A stretch of DNA of 64,000 nucleotides from a virus. Positions 1-6,243 of the stretch are shown in pieces. The first letter of the stretch is position 1; every line of letters begins with the position of its first letter. The DNA is taken from IMG/VR virus record IMGVR_UViG_3300032086_003797, positions 1 to 64,000 of that record; one strand, given 5' to 3'. The position numbers and the translations under genes were made by a program. Below the pieces are notes generated by a model, which was given only the letters and a program-made list of their open reading frames with translations, was not told the DNA's origin and ran no database searches.

Positions 1-2
1 AC

Positions 3-80
3 GGCGAAAGGATTTATTCTTATCGTTGTGCGGTTTTACCAGGAGGTTCAAGATTACACGAAGGAGGATATAAAGAATGA
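3..80 (+). CDS. C-terminal end of an upstream gene (partial)
   Basis: The reading frame is open from the window edge and stops with TGA at 78-80. That stop overlaps the ATG of the next mini-ORF in an ATGA junction, the same junction type seen at 121-124 and 573-576, and this is why I prefer this frame. Only 25 residues are visible and they carry no recognisable motif. Frame 1 is also open, to a stop at 88-90, so the frame choice is uncertain. Confidence 0.4.
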   Translation, partial: GERIYSYRCAVLPGGSRLHEGGYKE

Positions 81-124
81 ACAACATTGAGCATCAAGAT
101 GGTTATGCTTATGTGAGCCAATGA
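77..124 (+). CDS. 15-residue mini-ORF translationally coupled to DUF523 gene
   Basis: A strong Shine-Dalgarno sequence (AAGGAGGA, 61-68) precedes ATG 77. The frame encodes only 15 residues and its TGA overlaps the ATG of the DUF523 gene at 121-124. The peptide (MNNIEHQDGYAYVSQ) has no known motif. The strong ribosome site and the overlaps at both ends suggest a coupling or leader ORF that delivers ribosomes to the next gene. Expression of the peptide itself is inferred. Confidence 0.4.
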   Translation: MNNIEHQDGYAYVSQ

Positions 125-576
125 AAATACTAATCAGTTCTTGTGTGTATGGAGATGATGTAAGGTGGAACGGCACCAACCGTCGTGAAGATGACATCAA
201 AACCTGGGCAGAAAACAACGGCTTTGAATTAGTTCCAGTGTGTCCAGAGAACGAATTGTTCGGTACACCCAGAAAGGCCATCCGCTTGCGAGCAGTTGAC
301 GGCGAGATAAAAGGCTTTGCGGGCAAAAATGAAGTCTACGGACAACTAAAAGATAAATGCCAAGAAATCTCCGAAAGACACAAAGATGCAGTTGGGTTCA
401 TAGGAATCTCCAACTCTCCTTCTTGCGGTTTATCTACGGGTGTAAAAGACTTAGGTTCAACAATTAAAGCGCCAATGCACCAAAGCCTTGACTGCCCAAC
501 CACAGAAATCAGTTCTATGCGGAATGAAAAGAACAGGGAAGTGTTTCTTCGGAGAATCCAGTCCTACTTAAGATGA
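121..576 (+). CDS. DUF523 family protein, TudS-like
   Basis: The 151-residue protein has the DUF523 pattern: an N-terminal ISSC motif (Cys8), the VRWNG segment, PVCPE (Cys41), a TPR turn, and NSPSCG (Cys102). In TudS, a characterised DUF523 member, three conserved cysteines hold a [4Fe-4S] cluster used to remove sulfur from thiouracil; the spacing here fits such a site. By inference the phage enzyme could desulfurate a thiolated pyrimidine or RNA nucleotide, but the substrate cannot be told from sequence. It is coupled by ATGA overlaps to the mini-ORF upstream and to the start region of the lipoprotein gene downstream. Confidence 0.75.
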   Translation: MKILISSCVYGDDVRWNGTNRREDDIKTWAENNGFELVPVCPENELFGTPRKAIRLRAVDGEIKGFAGKNEVYGQLKDKCQEISERHKDAVGFIGISNSPSCGLSTGVKDLGSTIKAPMHQSLDCPTTEISSMRNEKNREVFLRRIQSYLR

Positions 577-587
577 GGGGTTTTATT

Positions 588-2618
588 ATGAAAAACAATC
601 TATTATTAATCTTATTTGCCTTTGGCGCTTGCACTGACCCAGTTGCAAAGCCATTGCCCGCAACAATTGACGCTGGCACAGATGTGCGAGATGTTGGAAC
701 AGATGCAGGAGCCAGAGATACTGGACCAGTCATCACACCGCCCGACCATTGCGAGCCAGGCTCCCGTGCCCCTGGTTGTCCCTGTGCTCCCACCGAAGAA
801 GCGATTGACTGCTATGATGGTTCACGAGAGTCTATGGGTGTGGGTATCTGCCATGCAGGTTCCCGCTATTGTATAGAATACACAGAAGGCTCCCAGTATT
901 ATGTTTGGAGTCGCTGCGAGGAACAGCAACTACCCAGAGCCACCGAGCGTTGCAATGGTCTAGACGACAATTGCGACGGACGAGTAGATGAAGGTGTGTT
1001 GAGTTCCTGCGGCAATTGTAATCCTCACTGCTACAACACAGGACAAGGACCATCTAGTGGGCAACCCTTCGACGAACCCAACGACGACAACGGCTCAGGT
1101 GTTGGTCTGGATGAAGATGGTAATCTTATTCTCAACAGGAATGAGGTAAGGTTTGAATATCTTTGGGTAGCAAATGCTGGCGAAGGCACCATCTCAAAGG
1201 TGGACACCCGTGAACTACGAGAGGCAGCCCGTTTTGATTCTGTTGGACCGAACAATGACGGCATCGCACCAGGCAGTCAAAACAGCCCAAGCCGAACAGG
1301 CATTGACTTGAACGGCGATATGTTTGTAGCCAACCGAGCCTTTGGTCGCCAACCTTCGGTAACAAAAATATATAATAGAGATTGCGCAGACAGAAATGGA
1401 AATGGTCGTGTAGAGACATCACAAGACCTTAATGGAAATAATGTTATTGACCGAGGCAACCCAAATGAGTTCCTGGGTCAGAACGATGAGTGTTATGCTT
1501 GGACGGAAGCCGTAGGAAGAAACGGCGGCACAGCCAGAGCATTAGCAATTGATGCGGGTGATGCTCAGAACCCCTACGGAAATGTGTGGGTTGGAATGTA
1601 TACTCACAGAGAGTTTTATGGTATCCAGGGAACTGATGGAACATTGATTCGCAGACCAGGCTTGCAGAATCCTGTGAGCATTGGGCACTCCCCTTATGGT
1701 GCGGTGGTAGATTCTAACGGCTATGTTTGGTCAGGCACATTGAGTGGCGGTACCATTGCTGGTTTTGACTCCCGTACTGGTAGAGCCTCTGGTGTAATCC
1801 GACCCCAAGGGGTGCCAGCCCGTTCTTATGGTTTCACGATGGACGGAGAAAACCGCCTGTGGGTTGGTGCTCAGTCTGATGGCGTAAACCGCTATGACCC
1901 TTATCGTGATGCTAATGGCAATCCAATCCAAGACCCGCTTGTTGGCGGTGGTGCATGGCGTCATTCTTCTTGCGGTGGTAATCGCTGCTATATGCGAGGA
2001 GCAGGTGCTGATGCTGAAGGACGTATCTGGTTTGCCGACAACACAACAGGAATGATTGGTTACCGAGTTAACACGATGCAACTCATTGGTCAGTTCAGTA
2101 TCGGCGGAGGCACAACAGGTGCTGGCGTTGACTTCAATGGCTTCATTTGGGGTGTTGCTTCTGGCGGGTACACAGGAAGAATAGATCCAAATAATCCGAA
2201 CGATGTAAGGAGAGTAACCGTAGGCTCAGGTCCCTACACCTACTCAGACTTTACGGGCTTTGGATTAAGAAACTTCACGGCTCCTCGTGGCGGATATAAG
2301 ATGATTGTTGAAGGTTGTGAGAAGCTTGACACCGACTGGATGACACTAGACGCTTCTACAACTTTACCACCAGATACCAGAGTAGAGTTCAGAATCAAGG
2401 TAGCAGAGACTAGAGATGAACTGGCTGACCCAGCACTCGCTGTCTTTGGTCCGTGGGTAAGTTCGGCTGATGGGCAAAACGAATTGCCAGCAGACCTAAA
2501 TGCCCTACCTCCTCATCGCTTTGCGGAAATAGAAATCTTTTTAGTGTCTACTGACCGAGAAGCCACACCAATCCTGCGAGGAGTTGACCTTCGCTTCCAG
2601 TGCCAAATAGAAGAATAA
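588..2618 (+). CDS. exported lipoprotein with MopE motif and NHL-like beta-propeller
   Basis: I start at ATG 588 because GAGGGG lies 7 nt upstream; ATG 573, overlapping the previous stop, is the alternative. The protein is 676 residues. A lipoprotein signal peptide ends at a lipobox (FGAC, Cys15). A Cys-rich segment holds one MopE-type motif (CNGLDDNCDGRVDEG, about 122-136), a putative metal-binding element common in deltaproteobacterial surface proteins. The rest has repeated blades of the form ...GNVWVGMY, GYVWSGT, NRLWVGAQ and GRIWFADN, typical of an NHL/YVTN-like propeller. Two Asp-rich loops (DRNGNGRVETS, DLNGNNVIDRG) resemble dockerin-type calcium sites. It probably sits on the host outer membrane and alters the infected cell surface, or it could be a virion decoration. 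Function unproven. Confidence 0.75.
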   Translation: MKNNLLLILFAFGACTDPVAKPLPATIDAGTDVRDVGTDAGARDTGPVITPPDHCEPGSRAPGCPCAPTEEAIDCYDGSRESMGVGICHAGSRYCIEYTEGSQYYVWSRCEEQQLPRATERCNGLDDNCDGRVDEGVLSSCGNCNPHCYNTGQGPSSGQPFDEPNDDNGSGVGLDEDGNLILNRNEVRFEYLWVANAGEGTISKVDTRELREAARFDSVGPNNDGIAPGSQNSPSRTGIDLNGDMFVANRAFGRQPSVTKIYNRDCADRNGNGRVETSQDLNGNNVIDRGNPNEFLGQNDECYAWTEAVGRNGGTARALAIDAGDAQNPYGNVWVGMYTHREFYGIQGTDGTLIRRPGLQNPVSIGHSPYGAVVDSNGYVWSGTLSGGTIAGFDSRTGRASGVIRPQGVPARSYGFTMDGENRLWVGAQSDGVNRYDPYRDANGNPIQDPLVGGGAWRHSSCGGNRCYMRGAGADAEGRIWFADNTTGMIGYRVNTMQLIGQFSIGGGTTGAGVDFNGFIWGVASGGYTGRIDPNNPNDVRRVTVGSGPYTYSDFTGFGLRNFTAPRGGYKMIVEGCEKLDTDWMTLDASTTLPPDTRVEFRIKVAETRDELADPALAVFGPWVSSADGQNELPADLNALPPHRFAEIEIFLVSTDREATPILRGVDLRFQCQIEE

Positions 2619-2643
2619 AATATATAGATCTTTGGGATGATCA

Positions 2644-2853
2644 ATGAAATATAAAGTAAAGCCAGGTGATTTAGTGCAGAGCAACATTTTCAACAAGAAG
2701 GGTTCTGGTTCATATGGACTTGTTATGGGTCCATACGGAATCCCAGGATACTGGAGTGTAAAGTGGTGTGATAGTGATTGGGAGCTTAGTGAACAAATAG
2801 TGGGAATCTATGAAGTTCACGAAAAAGACATCGTAGTGGTGTCTAGAGCATGA
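2644..2853 (+). CDS. PGDLV-family small protein, array member 1
   Basis: A 69-residue protein with the family signature near its start (VKPGDLV), a mid YGLVMGP strand and a VKWCDSDW strand. The pattern GDLV-x(n)-GLV-x(n)-V.V.W suggests a small SH3-like beta-barrel, as in KOW or Tudor-type folds; this is inference from strand pattern. It opens the tandem array and its stop overlaps member 2 by ATGA (2850-2853). No sigma70-like promoter is evident in the 25-nt gap upstream, so it may be read from the lipoprotein transcript. Confidence 0.75.
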   Translation: MKYKVKPGDLVQSNIFNKKGSGSYGLVMGPYGIPGYWSVKWCDSDWELSEQIVGIYEVHEKDIVVVSRA

Positions 2854-3059
2854 GAGATGGAGATCTGGTCAGATATAGAATATGTACTTGGCATGTTGAG
2901 CCTAAAAAATATACTGACTGGCAGATGGGTCTTCTCTTGAAATATGATAAGCTAATGAAGATTGCAGAAATAATAAGCCCTAATGGTGACCTAGTACGAG
3001 TTCGAGCCGCCGACGTTCAGCTTGTTCAGCGATCAAAAACAAAAAAGAAATTTACTTGA
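2850..3059 (+). CDS. PGDLV-family small protein, array member 2
   Basis: 69 residues, beginning MRDGDLVRYR, then a MGLLLKYD strand and a long VRAADVQLV strand, with a basic tail (RSKTKKKFT). It is a divergent member of the PGDLV array: Pro is lost but GDLV is kept. Start codon ATG overlaps the preceding stop. The -35 box of the next promoter lies in its last codons and stop. Confidence 0.7.
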   Translation: MRDGDLVRYRICTWHVEPKKYTDWQMGLLLKYDKLMKIAEIISPNGDLVRVRAADVQLVQRSKTKKKFT

Positions 3060-3083
3060 CATACAGCTTATCCGTGCTATTAT
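3056..3083 (+). promoter_or_regulatory. sigma70-like promoter P1 in the small-gene array
   Basis: TTGACA at 3056-3061, a 16-nt spacer, and TATTAT at 3078-3083. The stretch from the -10 box through the Shine-Dalgarno site (3078-3097) is identical over 20 nt to the corresponding part of promoter P2 at 4113-4140, which supports a duplicated promoter/RBS module. It should drive the gene at 3104 and members after it, probably early because it looks like a host sigma70 site. Confidence 0.75.
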
Positions 3084-3103
3084 AAATTGTAAGGAGATAA
3101 GTT

Positions 3104-3355
3104 GTGTTGTCAGACATGCTTCGTAAAAAAATCAAACTGGTAGGTAAGTCACGTCACGGTAAAAACCGTGTTCGTGAGCAAGGCGCTCTGTGGCGTGTTG
3201 TTGGCGAATCTTTGAAGGTACACTTCAAGTCAAGCGCCCCAGGACCATTCCTTCTGCTTGAGTCGGAAGAGAATGAGGGACCACATGGTTTCCATGCTCG
3301 TTGGGTTAGCCTTCGAGATGACCCTGACTTTTCAGTAGAGGTTATTGGTGAATAA
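3104..3355 (+). CDS. conserved small phage protein inside the PGDLV array
   Basis: 83 residues from GTG 3104, with AAGGAGA six nt upstream. It is not a PGDLV paralogue: it begins MLSDMLRKKIKLVGKSRHGK and has WRVV and ARWVSL strands. I recall similar short proteins (VGKSRHGKNR motif) in other phages but no function. It is the first gene after promoter P1. It overlaps the next gene by 11 nt, which couples their translation. Confidence 0.65.
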   Translation: MLSDMLRKKIKLVGKSRHGKNRVREQGALWRVVGESLKVHFKSSAPGPFLLLESEENEGPHGFHARWVSLRDDPDFSVEVIGE

Positions 3356-3557
3356 GAACGAGTGGCGTAAAAGCCTAAAGGCTGGCGACCTCGTGATGAT
3401 GAAGTCTGGGGGGATGGCTCTCCTTACAGAGGTGTTCTTTCGGTTTCCCGAGACGGACCCAGCCTATCCCCATATCAAGATGATCTATTGTGATGACAAC
3501 TCATTAGGCAGTTGCAGTGCATGGAGAGTAAAGGAGTTAGTCAATGCAGGTCGGTGA
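3345..3557 (+). CDS. PGDLV-family small protein, array member 3
   Basis: 70 residues from GTG 3345. The signature is shifted inward (LKAGDLVMMKSGG at 11-23) after a short polar leader. It ends in the array's characteristic C-terminal form (VKELVNAGR), whose codons carry the ribosome site (AAGGAG) and ATG of member 4. The start is chosen because it overlaps the upstream gene and lies in the only frame reaching the AGDLV motif. Confidence 0.7.
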   Translation: MVNKNEWRKSLKAGDLVMMKSGGMALLTEVFFRFPETDPAYPHIKMIYCDDNSLGSCSAWRVKELVNAGR

Positions 3558-3708
3558 TTTAGTAAAACACAGGTTCACTAGAGAATTACATCTCGTAGTT
3601 GAGGTAAGGAAAATCAAAGGAAAGGTGGGATATGTTCACTTGTCCGATCATAATCCTCAACAAGTCTTCTACCCAAGCGATTTGGAGGTGCTCAGTGAAG
3701 CCAGGTGA
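3544..3708 (+). CDS. PGDLV-family small protein, array member 4
   Basis: A 54-residue protein from ATG 3544, one of the shortest in the array. It begins MQVGDLVKHRF, has a central VEVRKIKGKVGYVHL hairpin, and ends LEVLSEAR. Its last codons hold GGAGGTG and the GTG start of member 5, so the tail is dual-coding. The strong match of both ends to the other paralogues supports it as a real gene. Confidence 0.7.
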   Translation: MQVGDLVKHRFTRELHLVVEVRKIKGKVGYVHLSDHNPQQVFYPSDLEVLSEAR

Positions 3709-3715
3709 TTTGGTT
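3682..3715 (+). repeat. array junction repeat 1
   Basis: A conserved junction encoding, in one frame, the C-terminus LEVLSEAR-stop of member 4 and, shifted, the GTG start and KPGDLV of member 5. It contains the Shine-Dalgarno GGAGGTG at 3684-3690. Near-identical copies lie at 4508, 4828 and 5152, so it is a direct repeat that could support recombination between cassettes. Confidence 0.7.
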
Positions 3716-3898
3716 CAGCCTGATTTCCAATCAGAGGTTGTGGCAAAGTGGGGCTCAGCGCCCGACCAGCTTGGGTTGGTTTTGTCATATCCTGAAGTCA
3801 AGAACCACGGAACAACTTGTGTAAAGGTTAGCTGGCTCGGTTGGGATTTAGAAGAATACTATTCTGTTCATCATTTAGTGATGGTCAATGAATCCTAA
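3695..3898 (+). CDS. PGDLV-family small protein, array member 5
   Basis: The true start is GTG 3695, giving MKPGDLVQPDF at the N-terminus and 67 residues in all; a longer frame opening at 3632 only overlaps member 4. Strands include QLGLVLSYP and CVKVSWLGWDLEEY, the usual GLV and VxVxW positions. GGAGGTG lies 4 nt upstream of the start. It ends on TAA 3896-3898, overlapping member 6 by 11 nt. Confidence 0.75.
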   Translation: MKPGDLVQPDFQSEVVAKWGSAPDQLGLVLSYPEVKNHGTTCVKVSWLGWDLEEYYSVHHLVMVNES

Positions 3899-4103
3899 GT
3901 TTTGGTTTAATCTTGGCGACCTCGTATCATTTACATCTCGCCGCTTAACCGAGGATTATATTGATGATCATGTCCTGACTGGCATTGTAATCGCCCAGCG
4001 TTTTATGTTTACTGCCGATAATAAGTTCTTAGTTAAAACTCCAGAAAAAGATTACTGGGTTTCGAGACCTGCCCTAACTTTAATTTCCAGAGCAAATAAA
4101 TAA
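3888..4103 (+). CDS. PGDLV-family small protein, array member 6
   Basis: 71 residues from ATG 3888. The signature is NLGDLVSFTSRR at 8-19, followed by a TGIVIAQRF strand and a DYWVSRPALTLISR tail. It overlaps member 5 and is followed by 53 nt carrying promoter P2, so it closes the first transcription unit of the array. Confidence 0.7.
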   Translation: MNPKFWFNLGDLVSFTSRRLTEDYIDDHVLTGIVIAQRFMFTADNKFLVKTPEKDYWVSRPALTLISRANK

Positions 4104-4112
4104 TATATTTTA

Positions 4113-4140
4113 TTGACAAACACTCTATCCATGGTATTAT
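4113..4140 (+). promoter_or_regulatory. sigma70-like promoter P2 in the small-gene array
   Basis: TTGACA at 4113-4118, 16-nt spacer, TATTAT at 4135-4140, then a Shine-Dalgarno AAGGAGAG at 4148-4155. Spacing and the 20 nt from the -10 box through the ribosome site are identical to P1 at 3056-3083, and several spacer bases match too. It starts the second transcription unit of the array. Confidence 0.75.
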
Positions 4141-4159
4141 AAATTGTAAGGAGAGAGTG

Positions 4160-4351
4160 ATGAGTGGTGATTTCAATATGTTTCATGGTGAGCGTGTCAA
4201 ATACAAAGGGCAACACCCGCTTTTGCAAGACCAAAAAGGTAAAGTTGTTGGCGGCGATATGCACGAGTTCGTTATCAAATGGGATAACTTGGAAGTTCCA
4301 AGAGCACACAGCCCGTACAATATTGTGTGGCTAGTGGATAGTGGGGAATGA
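4160..4351 (+). CDS. PGDLV-like small protein, array member 7
   Basis: 63 residues from ATG 4160; a GTG three nt earlier is also possible. The GDLV motif has become GERVKYKG (9-16), followed by QKGKVVGGDMHEFVIKWDNLEV, which keeps the expected strand order of the family. It is the first gene after promoter P2 and overlaps member 8 by ATGA at 4348-4351. Assignment to the family rests on pattern and position. Confidence 0.6.
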   Translation: MSGDFNMFHGERVKYKGQHPLLQDQKGKVVGGDMHEFVIKWDNLEVPRAHSPYNIVWLVDSGE

Positions 4352-4533
4352 TGATATCATCAGCGGGTCACGGCGTTGGCGCTCTAGTCAACTTTGAGTT
4401 CAAGATGAGCAAAGAGTTGGGTATGATTGTGCGTCAAAGCAAAGGATACTATTGGATGGTCAAGCGTCTCAGTGACGGTCAGAACCTACTAATCCTTGAG
4501 CGAGACATGGAGGTGGTCAGTGAAGCAAGGTGA
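4348..4533 (+). CDS. PGDLV-like small protein, array member 8
   Basis: 61 residues beginning MMISSAGHGVGALVNFEF, with VGALVNF in the GDLV position, an ELGMIVRQSKGYYWMVKRL hairpin, and the family C-terminus DMEVVSEAR. The tail codons contain GGAGGTG and the GTG start of member 9. Two adjacent ATG codons (4348, 4351) could start it. Confidence 0.65.
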   Translation: MMISSAGHGVGALVNFEFKMSKELGMIVRQSKGYYWMVKRLSDGQNLLILERDMEVVSEAR

Positions 4534-4541
4534 TTTGGTAA
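4508..4541 (+). repeat. array junction repeat 2
   Basis: Second copy of the dual-coding junction: MEVVSEAR-stop in one frame and GTG plus KQGDLV in the other, with GGAGGTG as the ribosome site. It differs from junction 1 by a few substitutions only. Confidence 0.65.
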
Positions 4542-4699
4542 AATATGACCACCCTTCCAACCCCATGCTCGGGCTGGTCAAGTCTGTGAAGCCCGACCGC
4601 ACATGGGGTAAAATTAGTGTGCTTGTCCAGTGGTGTAATAATAGCAACACTGAAGAATGTGTTTGGCAAGAAGATTTGAAAGTGGTGAGTGGTCAATGA
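4520..4699 (+). CDS. PGDLV-family small protein, array member 9
   Basis: 59 residues from GTG 4520 (MKQGDLVKYDHPS). MLGLVKSVKP and ISVLVQWCNN fill the GLV and VxVxW positions, and the C-terminus is DLKVVSGQ. I chose GTG 4520 over an upstream in-frame ATG at 4496 because it gives the family N-terminus and has GGAGGTG four nt upstream. Confidence 0.75.
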   Translation: MKQGDLVKYDHPSNPMLGLVKSVKPDRTWGKISVLVQWCNNSNTEECVWQEDLKVVSGQ

Positions 4700-4854
4700 A
4701 AGAAGGTGATCTGGTTCGGCACCTTGAGGATAACCAACTGGGCGTTGTTGTTCTCGCTTGGGGTGTTATGGATGTTGTAGAGGTGCTCTGGGACGACGGG
4801 GAAACCAGGGGTCAGAACACCTGCGAGTTGGAGTTACTCAATGAAGCCAGGTGA
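4696..4854 (+). CDS. PGDLV-family small protein, array member 10
   Basis: 52 residues from ATG 4696 (MKEGDLVRHLEDN), overlapping the previous stop by ATGA. QLGVVVLAWG and VVEVLWDDG are the core strands and the tail is LELLNEAR. The frame is open further upstream, but ATG 4696 matches the paralogues. This is among the smallest complete members and shows the minimal unit. Confidence 0.75.
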   Translation: MKEGDLVRHLEDNQLGVVVLAWGVMDVVEVLWDDGETRGQNTCELELLNEAR

Positions 4855-4861
4855 TTTGGTA
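4828..4861 (+). repeat. array junction repeat 3
   Basis: Third copy of the dual-coding junction, here with ATG as the downstream start: LELLNEAR-stop overlapping MKPGDLV. From the start codon through GATTTGGT it matches junction 1 except for the start-codon base. Confidence 0.65.
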
Positions 4862-5002
4862 AAACGACAACAAGGCTGGATGGGCTGGGAGAAACAGCAA
4901 CTTGGAGTTGTAGTCTGGGTAGACCGAGCAGTTGTCAAGGTTCTGTGGTCTGACGACTATGGTAGTTTTGCTCATCCTATTACCTCACTGGAAGTGATTT
5001 AA
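4841..5002 (+). CDS. PGDLV-family small protein, array member 11
   Basis: 53 residues from ATG 4841 (MKPGDLVKRQQG). QQLGVVVWVDRAVVKVLWSD forms the central hairpin and the tail is SLEVI. It overlaps member 10 by 14 nt and its stop TAA shares one base with the ATG of member 12. Members 10 and 11 are close in the LGVVV...VEVLW core, suggesting recent duplication. Confidence 0.75.
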   Translation: MKPGDLVKRQQGWMGWEKQQLGVVVWVDRAVVKVLWSDDYGSFAHPITSLEVI

Positions 5003-5178
5003 TGAAGGTCGGAACACTAGTTCAGTTCACAGCCTACAATGTAAGTCTGGGCATTGGCATTGTCCTTCGCCACGATGACGAAAAGCCAGATTATATGTGG
5101 GTCTCAAATGAAAAGTTGGGTCCCCAGTTCGTACCCAAGAATTGTACGATGTTGGAGGTGTTGAATGAAGCCAGGTGA
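5002..5178 (+). CDS. PGDLV-family small protein, array member 12
   Basis: 58 residues from ATG 5002 (MKVGTLVQFTAYN). LGIGIVLRHDD holds the GLV position, and the tail is MLEVLNEAR, whose codons encode GGAGGTG and the ATG of member 13. D is replaced by T in GDLV. Overlap with the previous stop is one base (TAATG). Confidence 0.7.
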   Translation: MKVGTLVQFTAYNVSLGIGIVLRHDDEKPDYMWVSNEKLGPQFVPKNCTMLEVLNEAR

Positions 5179-5187
5179 TTTAGTTCG
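5152..5187 (+). repeat. array junction repeat 4
   Basis: Fourth copy of the junction: LEVLNEAR-stop overlapping MKPGDLV with GGAGGTG upstream. Together the four copies define a direct repeat of roughly 33 nt at variable spacing of about 320-830 nt. Confidence 0.65.
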
Positions 5188-5362
5188 GATCAGGAAGTCA
5201 GCGATCACTGCTTGGTCCACGCTATGGTTCATTGATCTTGCTGAACGCAAAGCGCCACTGCTTGTAATGGAAGAACTTAATAAGAGCCACTGGAAAGTAA
5301 TGAGACCCAATGGAACTACTTTCTTTGTTGAAGAACAAAACCTAACTAAGAGGATGTGGTAA
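5165..5362 (+). CDS. PGDLV-family small protein, array member 13
   Basis: 65 residues from ATG 5165 (MKPGDLVRIRKSA). It has a WSTLWFIDLAERKAPLLVM hairpin and a WKVMRPNGTTFFVEEQNL end. It lacks the LEVLSEAR tail and instead overlaps member 14 through TAATG at 5360-5364. Confidence 0.75.
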   Translation: MKPGDLVRIRKSAITAWSTLWFIDLAERKAPLLVMEELNKSHWKVMRPNGTTFFVEEQNLTKRMW

Positions 5363-5559
5363 TGGAGCCGACTTATGTTAATTACAGAGTAGGTGATCTG
5401 GTAGTTAATCCTACAAGTGGAGTTATTGGCGTGATTACAAGTCATAATTATTGGGCGGAGGATGAATATCTTGGCACCGAAGAAGAAGTTGTTGACGTCA
5501 TGTTTGGCGGACACATCTCAAAACAATATCCAGTAAGATATATTAATAAAGTACGATGA
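5362..5559 (+). CDS. PGDLV-family small protein, array member 14
   Basis: 65 residues from ATG 5362; a GTG at 5356 is the alternative start. YRVGDLVVNPTSGVIGVITS is the signature plus first hairpin, followed by VVDVMFGGHISKQY. Its stop overlaps member 15 by ATGA. Confidence 0.7.
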   Translation: MEPTYVNYRVGDLVVNPTSGVIGVITSHNYWAEDEYLGTEEEVVDVMFGGHISKQYPVRYINKVR

Positions 5560-5792
5560 AAAAAGAAACCTACAATACTCGACTGAAAACAAACCCCGAG
5601 AACATTCCTATCGGTAGTTTGCTTCGGGTCAAAAAACATTGTCGGAATAATGTTACTATTCGCCAGAATGGCGAGTATGGTCTTTTGGCACCAAGCATTA
5701 ATGGGAAGTATATTACACATGATGTTGTATTTCCCAATGGAACCCGATGTATTTTTATGCCCTTGAACTGGGAGGTGATTAGTTATGCATAG
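5556..5792 (+). CDS. divergent PGDLV-like small protein, array member 15
   Basis: 78 residues. The motif is degenerate (IPIGSLLRVKKH, 17-28) after a longer polar N-terminus. A YGLLAPSINGKYI strand pair and a WEVISYA tail remain. The tail codons GGGAGGTG serve as ribosome site for member 16. Family membership is likely but weaker than for members with GDLV. Confidence 0.6.
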   Translation: MKKETYNTRLKTNPENIPIGSLLRVKKHCRNNVTIRQNGEYGLLAPSINGKYITHDVVFPNGTRCIFMPLNWEVISYA

Positions 5793-6009
5793 GATAGAAA
5801 AAATACAGCAGCCTGGAACCCTTTTGCGATCCCGTTGGGGCAGCAACTATGGTAAGTTAGCCTTAGTCCTTGCTGAATCTTACGCTGGTCCGAGACCAAG
5901 TAATGGATACCCACCTCGCCGCTGGGTGAAAATGCAGTGGTGCTCAACTGGCGAAGTGTTTGAAGAATCGTTAGTAAATGTGAATAATTGTTGGCGTATT
6001 GTAGAATAG
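5785..6009 (+). CDS. divergent PGDLV-like small protein, array member 16
   Basis: 74 residues from ATG 5785, overlapping member 15. QQPGTLLRSRWG occupies the signature position, then KLALVLAES and WVKMQWCSTGE supply the core strands. The end of the gene overlaps the -35 region of promoter P3. Confidence 0.6.
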   Translation: MHRIEKIQQPGTLLRSRWGSNYGKLALVLAESYAGPRPSNGYPPRRWVKMQWCSTGEVFEESLVNVNNCWRIVE

Positions 6010-6020
6010 TGTGTTATACT
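5991..6020 (+). promoter_or_regulatory. possible sigma70-like promoter P3
   Basis: TTGGCG at 5991-5996, 18-nt spacer, TATACT at 6015-6020, then GAGGAGG at 6029-6035 before ATG 6040. The -10 is good and the -35 fair. It sits in the only real gap of this part of the array. Confidence 0.5.
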
Positions 6021-6039
6021 ATTAGTGTGAGGAGGTTCT

Positions 6040-6243
6040 ATGGCGATCATGCCAAAGTTCAAGCCAGGTCAGTTAGTAGAGTATTATGTCAACGATGACT
6101 GTACTATGATGGGTCTAGTCAAGACCACTCGTGCAGCACCACGCCGTGGCACGCCAGCGTTTGTTCTGGTCGAGTGGTGTGGCGATCATGATCAAAAAGA
6201 AGAATATGTTCCACAGTCAAAACTAAGATTGGTAGAAGACTAA
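6040..6243 (+). CDS. PGDLV-family small protein, array member 17
   Basis: 67 residues from ATG 6040 with GAGGAGG upstream. FKPGQLVEYYV is the signature (Q for D), then MMGLVKTTR and FVLVEWCGD. The tail is SKLRLVED. Its stop TAA overlaps the ATG of the next gene by one base. It ends the array. Confidence 0.7.
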   Translation: MAIMPKFKPGQLVEYYVNDDCTMMGLVKTTRAAPRRGTPAFVLVEWCGDHDQKEEYVPQSKLRLVED

